NCBI RefSeq assembly: GCF_029893325.1
Contig: NZ_JARXWL010000021.1
Location: 1 to 55,329 of the forward strand
DNA: 55,329 nt
From: Enterococcus sp. PF1-24
Lineage (GTDB): Bacteria > Bacillota > Bacilli > Lactobacillales > Enterococcaceae
Direction: 5' to 3'
Positions 55,235-55,329 of this stretch are shown piece after piece. The translations under genes and the position numbers were made by a program. Each line of letters begins with the position of its first letter. The first letter of the stretch is position 1. The notes under the pieces were generated by a model. The model was not told where the DNA came from. It was given only the letters and a program-made list of their open reading frames with translations, and searched no databases.

Positions 55235-55329
55235 AGGGGCTGTGACATAAGTAAATTATGTTCGTAGTTTCAAAAAAAAGAAATTCTATGAAAACCATTA
55301 TGTTTTTGTGGGATTTCTGTTTTTTTAGG
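55235..55329 (+). repeat. putative interspersed repeat with terminator, cut by window end
   Basis: The stretch starts GGGGCTGTGACATAAGT, which I associate from memory with short repeated elements in enterococci and lactobacilli (not verified). From about 55274 it can fold into a long hairpin (AAAAGAAATTC...GAAAAC with GTTTTTG...GGATTTCTGTTTT) ending in a T7 run, so it also terminates the aminotransferase transcript. The element may continue beyond the window. Confidence 0.45.

Overview
The window reads as chromosomal DNA of a low-GC Gram-positive bacterium of the Lactobacillales, most likely Enterococcaceae. This rests on the AT-rich composition, strong AAGGAG/GGAGG ribosome binding sites, AddAB with a degenerate AddB P-loop, several PTS systems, PRD regulators, BglG-type antitermination and a T-box in front of pheST. 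I placed it by gene content and style, not by a database search. Most genes lie on the minus strand and are tightly packed. All motifs and structures were read by eye.

Region by region. 0.4-7.6 kb: a small unknown gene, a HAD phosphatase/LacI regulator pair, a lipoprotein, an ATPase/nucleotidyltransferase/acetyltransferase run, a MerR regulator, and a lone PRD protein behind a long structured leader. 7.6-9.9 kb: a MATE exporter behind a promoter, a 23-codon leader ORF and an overlapping intrinsic terminator, followed by a DUF2087-type regulator. 10.0-25.6 kb: a sugar island on the minus strand. Two parallel beta-glucoside operons (BglG antiterminator, EIIBCA permease, GH1 6-phospho-beta-glucosidase) flank a six-gene operon with a PRD/EIIB/EIIA regulator, a KDPGal-type aldolase, a Gat-type PTS (EIIA, EIIB, EIIC) and a galactonate dehydratase-like enzyme. 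Each bgl operon carries two ribonucleic antiterminator (RAT) sites overlapping terminators, one before bglG and one before the permease gene.

25.6-31.7 kb: a VOC protein with an AraC regulator, an unknown 253-aa protein, then pheS-pheT under a T-box. 31.7-39.6 kb: addA-addB (helicase-nuclease) and lepB. 39.8-43.8 kb: small proteins of unknown function, including two paralogous PH-domain proteins separated by about 1 kb of decayed DNA that holds a tRNA-like element, several terminators and short gene fragments. 44.0-48.3 kb: a histidine phosphatase, a membrane protein, a nucleoside deoxyribosyltransferase, lepA, and a small OB-like gene with an apparent SOS box inside its promoter. 48.3-55.3 kb: an unknown protein, a PhzF protein, a GldA-like dehydrogenase, an amino-acid ABC transporter (fused binding protein-permease plus ATPase) and an aminotransferase; the window ends in a probable interspersed repeat with a terminator.

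The most notable items are the MATE leader-peptide attenuator (8.96-9.10 kb), the kinase-less PTS/galactonate-type operon (14.9-20.9 kb), the SOS-boxed small gene (48.0 kb), the structured leader of the orphan PRD gene (6.7-6.9 kb) and the tRNA-like element (41.8 kb). I saw no CRISPR array, rRNA gene, intact insertion sequence or complete prophage.
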